Assembly (NCBI GenBank): GCA_902574215.1
Contig: CACGMR010000005.1
Span: 1 to 59,369, forward strand
Length of the DNA stretch: 59,369 bases
Direction: 5' to 3'
From: an uncultured Pelagibacteraceae bacterium
GTDB lineage: Bacteria; Pseudomonadota; Alphaproteobacteria; Pelagibacterales; Pelagibacteraceae
In this document: positions 56,371 through 59,369 of the stretch, piece after piece
Numbering within the stretch: position 1 is the first letter of the stretch
Layout of the letters: each line of letters starts with the position of its first letter
Program-made: the position numbers and the translations under genes
Notes under the pieces: model-generated
Database searches by the model: none
The model's input: the letters and a program-made list of their open reading frames with translations, nothing else
What the model was told of the DNA's origin: nothing

Positions 56371-57726
56371 TTAATTAAATTCTTTGATGCCCAAACCTTT
56401 TAATTTTCTATGTAATGCACTTCTTTCCATTCCAACAAAATTAGCTGTTTTAGAAATATTTCCATTAAATTTTTTTAACTGAATAGTTAAATACTCCTTT
56501 TCAAACTTTTCTCTAGCCTCTTTTAATGGCACAGAAAGGCTATTTTCAGCTAATTGATCATCAAAATTTGTATTTTTTAAAGATTCCTTAATAATATTTG
56601 AAATTTTATCTTTTGAGTCTGGTTGTAATATTGCAATTCTCTCTATTAAATTTCTTAACTCTCTTACGTTACCGTGCCAATTATGATTGAGAATGTAACT
56701 ATTATTTTCATCTATATCTAATTCTTTAATTTTATAATTTTCAGATATTTTTTTTGAAAAATAATTAATTAATAAAGGAATATCTGAAATTCTTTGATTT
56801 AATGGTTCAATATTTATTTCAAAAACATTTATTCTATGAAATAAATCTTCTCTAAAATTACCAATTTCTATTTCTTTTTTTAAATCTTTACTTGATGAGC
56901 AAAATAATCTTACATCCACACTTACATCATTACTTCCATTTACTCTTTTAAATTTTTGATCTGTAAGCACTCTTAATATTTTAGACTGTATATCCAGTGG
57001 TATTTCTGAAACTTGATCAATTAGAAGAGTTCCTTTATTAGCTTTTTCAAGCGCGCCATATGAGATAGAGCCATTTTCTTTTTCTTCACCAAATAATTCT
57101 AATTCATACTTGTTGATATCTAATAAAGCACCATTTAAGACAACAAATGGATTTTTACTTCTATTAGAAGCTTTATGGATTTTTCTAGCAATTAATTCTT
57201 TTCCTGAACCTGAGGGTCCACTTATAAACACTCTACTTTCAGTTACTGATATTTTTTTAATTTGATCAATTATATTTACTATATTTTTGCTGTTTCCTAT
57301 TAATTCATAAGATGAAAATAATTTACTTTCATATTCTCTATTTTGTTTTTTTAAATTAAGGTTTTCAACTGCTCTCTTAACAAAATTAAGTAATCTTTCC
57401 TGATCAAATGGTTTTTCAATAAATTCAAATGCACCATGTTGTAATGACTTAACAGCCATTTCTATATTTGCATGTCCAGAAATAATTATAACAGGTGTAT
57501 CTTTATTTTTAGATTTAATGTGTGAAAGAAGTTCAATACCATCATTATCTCCTTTATCCAATTTAACATCAAGAATTGCAACATCTGGTAATTTTTTATC
57601 TATTTCAGCAAGTGCTTGGTTGTAATTTGCTGCTAAACGGGTTTTATAACCAGCATCTATAATTAATTCATTAATTATATTTCTGATATCAGCGTTATCG
57701 TCTACAATTAAAATTTCTTCACTCAT
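56371..57726 (-). CDS. ntrX: NtrX-type response regulator with degraded sigma54 motifs
   Basis: A 451-residue regulator. The receiver domain has Asp10-Asp11, phospho-acceptor Asp53 (AILDVKLD) and Lys105. The AAA+ domain has Walker A GPSGSGKE (170-177). The sigma54-contact GAFTGA motif is missing: LFGEEKENGSISYGALEKAN stands in its place. Walker B reads LLIDQV with Gln238 where Glu is usual. The C-terminal Fis-like HTH is intact (NISKTANFVGMERSALHRKL). It likely binds DNA without activating sigma54 polymerase. It pairs with ntrY two bases upstream. Confidence 0.9.
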   Translation of the reverse strand: MSEEILIVDDNADIRNIINELIIDAGYKTRLAANYNQALAEIDKKLPDVAILDVKLDKGDNDGIELLSHIKSKNKDTPVIIISGHANIEMAVKSLQHGAFEFIEKPFDQERLLNFVKRAVENLNLKKQNREYESKLFSSYELIGNSKNIVNIIDQIKKISVTESRVFISGPSGSGKELIARKIHKASNRSKNPFVVLNGALLDINKYELELFGEEKENGSISYGALEKANKGTLLIDQVSEIPLDIQSKILRVLTDQKFKRVNGSNDVSVDVRLFCSSSKDLKKEIEIGNFREDLFHRINVFEINIEPLNQRISDIPLLINYFSKKISENYKIKELDIDENNSYILNHNWHGNVRELRNLIERIAILQPDSKDKISNIIKESLKNTNFDDQLAENSLSVPLKEAREKFEKEYLTIQLKKFNGNISKTANFVGMERSALHRKLKGLGIKEFN

Positions 57727-57728
57727 TA

Positions 57729-59369
57729 TTATTTTAAAAATGTAATATTAATTTTTGCACCATTTTGAATTGGTATAAAGTCTATTTTTCCATTGTGATC
57801 ATTAATTATTTTGTTAACTATTGATAATCCTAAACCTGTTCCATTTTTCTTAGTTGTGAAATACGGATTAAGTATATCTTTAATATTGTTTTTTAATTCA
57901 CTAAAACCAACACCATTGTCTTCTAAAGTTACTTTTATGTGGCTATCATCCTCTGTAAGTTCAATAGCAATTTTTTTGCTGAAATTGTTGTTGTTTTGAG
58001 CTTTTTGATTGATACTTTCTATAGAATTTTTAATCAAATTTAAAAATACTCTACTTATTTGTTCTTTATCACTCTCTAACGTAATTTTATTTAAATCTTT
58101 TTTAAAATTAATATCAATAGAATTGTCTAATTCTTTGAGCAAATTTATATTTTCCTGAATAATGTCAACTAAGTTATTTTCTTTAAATATTGGTTTTGGC
58201 ATTCTAGCAAAGTCAGAAAATTCATTAACTAATTTTTCAATTTGTTTTATTTGGTTATTTATAACTTTTAAATTATCTTTAAAATTTTCAGTTTCATTTT
58301 CGTTTAATTGTTTTGAATAGTTATTTTTTAATCTATCTATAGTTAATTGAATTGGTGTAAGTGGATTTTTAATTTCATGAGCAAGTTTTCTAGCTAAACT
58401 TTCCCAAGCTTCATGTCTTTCATTGATTATTAACTTTTCTTGCTGGCTTTTAAGCCTATCTATCATCAAATTGAAATTTTTATTAAGGGTTTCTAAATCT
58501 TTATCTGTTTTAACTTCAGGGACTTTTGCATTAAAATTTCCTTGACCGATAGATGTTGATGCAAGAATTAAATTATTGATAGACCTAAAAAACCTAGATG
58601 AAAACCTGATAGCAATAGATATCGAGACAAATAATAAAACACTAACAACTATAATATAAATAATAGCAAAAGAGATTTTAATACCAGTGCTTTTTTCCTC
58701 AACCGTATAATAAAAATTAATAGCTTCTTCAGACTCTGTTAAATACCTTGAAATATCTTTATCTAAATATTTAACAACATATAAAAATCTATCTTCAAAA
58801 TTTTGCAGTCTCATTATTGCAGCAGAAATATTTTCAGGTGCATTAATAATCTTTAAAGGACGATCGTCATCCAAAACCAAGTTTAAAGCTCTATCAACTG
58901 GAGGAACATATGGTTGATCATCATTTAAAGTTGAAAATAAAAGTTTTTTATTAATATCAATGATATGCACCTCATCAACACCTCTTATCAATTTTTGTGT
59001 ATTTAAAAATCTCCTATATTCATTTTGATTATCGTTAAGAAATTTTTTACTTTTATTTGTATCAAAGGCAATTAAAACTATATCAGATTGAATTTTATTT
59101 CTAATTTCCTCAACATAATTTATTGCTAACTCATAAGAATTATTAACAACTGTAGTAACTTTTTTGTCAAAATACTTCTCTAAAGCAAAAGAAAATAAAA
59201 AGAGTGAAAATATTGAAATTAAAACTGATGGAATTAAAGTAAATAAACCAAAATATGTAATATATTTTTTATTGGATTTTAAGCCATCTATATCGATATC
59301 ATTTTTAATTGCACTCTTAATTTCAATAAAAATAAAAACAAAAAGTGCTACTAAAAGAACAATATTTAG
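57729..59369 (-). CDS. ntrY: NtrY-type sensor histidine kinase (N-terminus cut by window)
   Basis: The frame is open from the right edge to 57729, giving 546 visible residues; the true start lies outside. Two further membrane helices flank a periplasmic sensor region (visible residues about 35-60 and 225-255). Then come HAMP (GQGNFNAKVPEVKTDKDLE), HisKA with phospho-His in RKLAHEIKNPLTPIQL, and HATPase motifs NLIKNSIESI, LEDNGVGFSE and NGTGLGLSIVNKII. The PAS domain usually found between HAMP and HisKA is not visible. It is the partner of NtrX; the internal TTG at 58991 is not the start. Confidence 0.92.
   Translation of the reverse strand, partial: LNIVLLVALFVFIFIEIKSAIKNDIDIDGLKSNKKYITYFGLFTLIPSVLISIFSLFLFSFALEKYFDKKVTTVVNNSYELAINYVEEIRNKIQSDIVLIAFDTNKSKKFLNDNQNEYRRFLNTQKLIRGVDEVHIIDINKKLLFSTLNDDQPYVPPVDRALNLVLDDDRPLKIINAPENISAAIMRLQNFEDRFLYVVKYLDKDISRYLTESEEAINFYYTVEEKSTGIKISFAIIYIIVVSVLLFVSISIAIRFSSRFFRSINNLILASTSIGQGNFNAKVPEVKTDKDLETLNKNFNLMIDRLKSQQEKLIINERHEAWESLARKLAHEIKNPLTPIQLTIDRLKNNYSKQLNENETENFKDNLKVINNQIKQIEKLVNEFSDFARMPKPIFKENNLVDIIQENINLLKELDNSIDINFKKDLNKITLESDKEQISRVFLNLIKNSIESINQKAQNNNNFSKKIAIELTEDDSHIKVTLEDNGVGFSELKNNIKDILNPYFTTKKNGTGLGLSIVNKIINDHNGKIDFIPIQNGAKINITFLK

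Noticed and set aside
58991-58991. TTG as the start of ntrY
   Set aside because: The reading frame continues open to the right edge and encodes the expected membrane helix and sensor domain, so the gene is cut by the window.

Overview
The window is AT-rich, densely packed DNA from a streamlined alphaproteobacterium. Protein sequences and gene order (gyrA-coaD-ppi-tgt; erpA-xthA next to dgt-argS-nagZ-scpAB-tatABC-serS-yajC-secDF; phoR-pstSCAB-phoU-phoB; aapJQMP; ntrYX-trkAH) point to the SAR11 clade (Pelagibacterales). That assignment is inferred from gene content and style, not from a database match. Genes often overlap by 1-12 bases and intergenic gaps are very short.

Layout. 1-2,206: an accessory cassette on the minus strand with a partial unknown gene, two MORN-repeat proteins, a DUF4116-like protein and a tiny remnant of a duplicated gene start. 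2,284-6,412: tRNA-Ser, sdhE, recG, a DUF502 membrane protein with a possible 25-residue membrane peptide, an M48 metallopeptidase with a Tat-type leader, and tRNA-Lys. 6,443-14,586: tgt, ppi, coaD, gyrA, ssb on minus, and uvrA divergent on plus. 14,637-15,239: a lone urate-oxidase-N-like membrane protein. 15,241-26,036: one long minus-strand run, dgt to secF, carrying chromosome segregation, Tat and Sec export and two tRNA synthetases. 26,087-27,180: erpA-xthA on plus.

27,172-31,368 is a zinc island: znuC-znuB-zur plus a lactate/malate-dehydrogenase-family gene on minus, and znuA with a histidine-rich repeat on plus. The two sides share a divergent region with two Zur-box-like sequences. 31,454-33,693 holds a PhyH dioxygenase, a small membrane protein, an ArsC-type reductase and an aquaporin. 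33,682-39,728 is the complete phosphate regulon core, with matching Pho-box direct repeats before pstS and pstC. 40,975-47,901 holds a small membrane protein, a DMT transporter, dgkA, a sugar-phosphate guanylyltransferase, ilvD and valS. 48,026-48,225 carries tRNA-Cys and tRNA-Asn, followed by an XRE regulator. 48,851-53,285 is the general amino acid ABC transporter, and tRNA-Arg follows. 53,568 to the right edge is trkH, trkA, ntrX and ntrY (N-terminus cut by the window).

Together the genes cover high-affinity uptake of phosphate, zinc, potassium and amino acids plus housekeeping, as expected of an oligotrophic ocean bacterium. The main oddities are: Tgt missing two of its three zinc-ligand cysteines; NtrX with no GAFTGA motif and an altered Walker B; NtrY with no visible PAS domain; the zinc island itself; terminator hairpins between the binding-protein gene and the permease gene in both pst and aap; and the MORN/DUF4116 cassette. 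No rRNA, CRISPR array, insertion sequence or prophage was seen. No gene-free stretch exceeds 300 bases.
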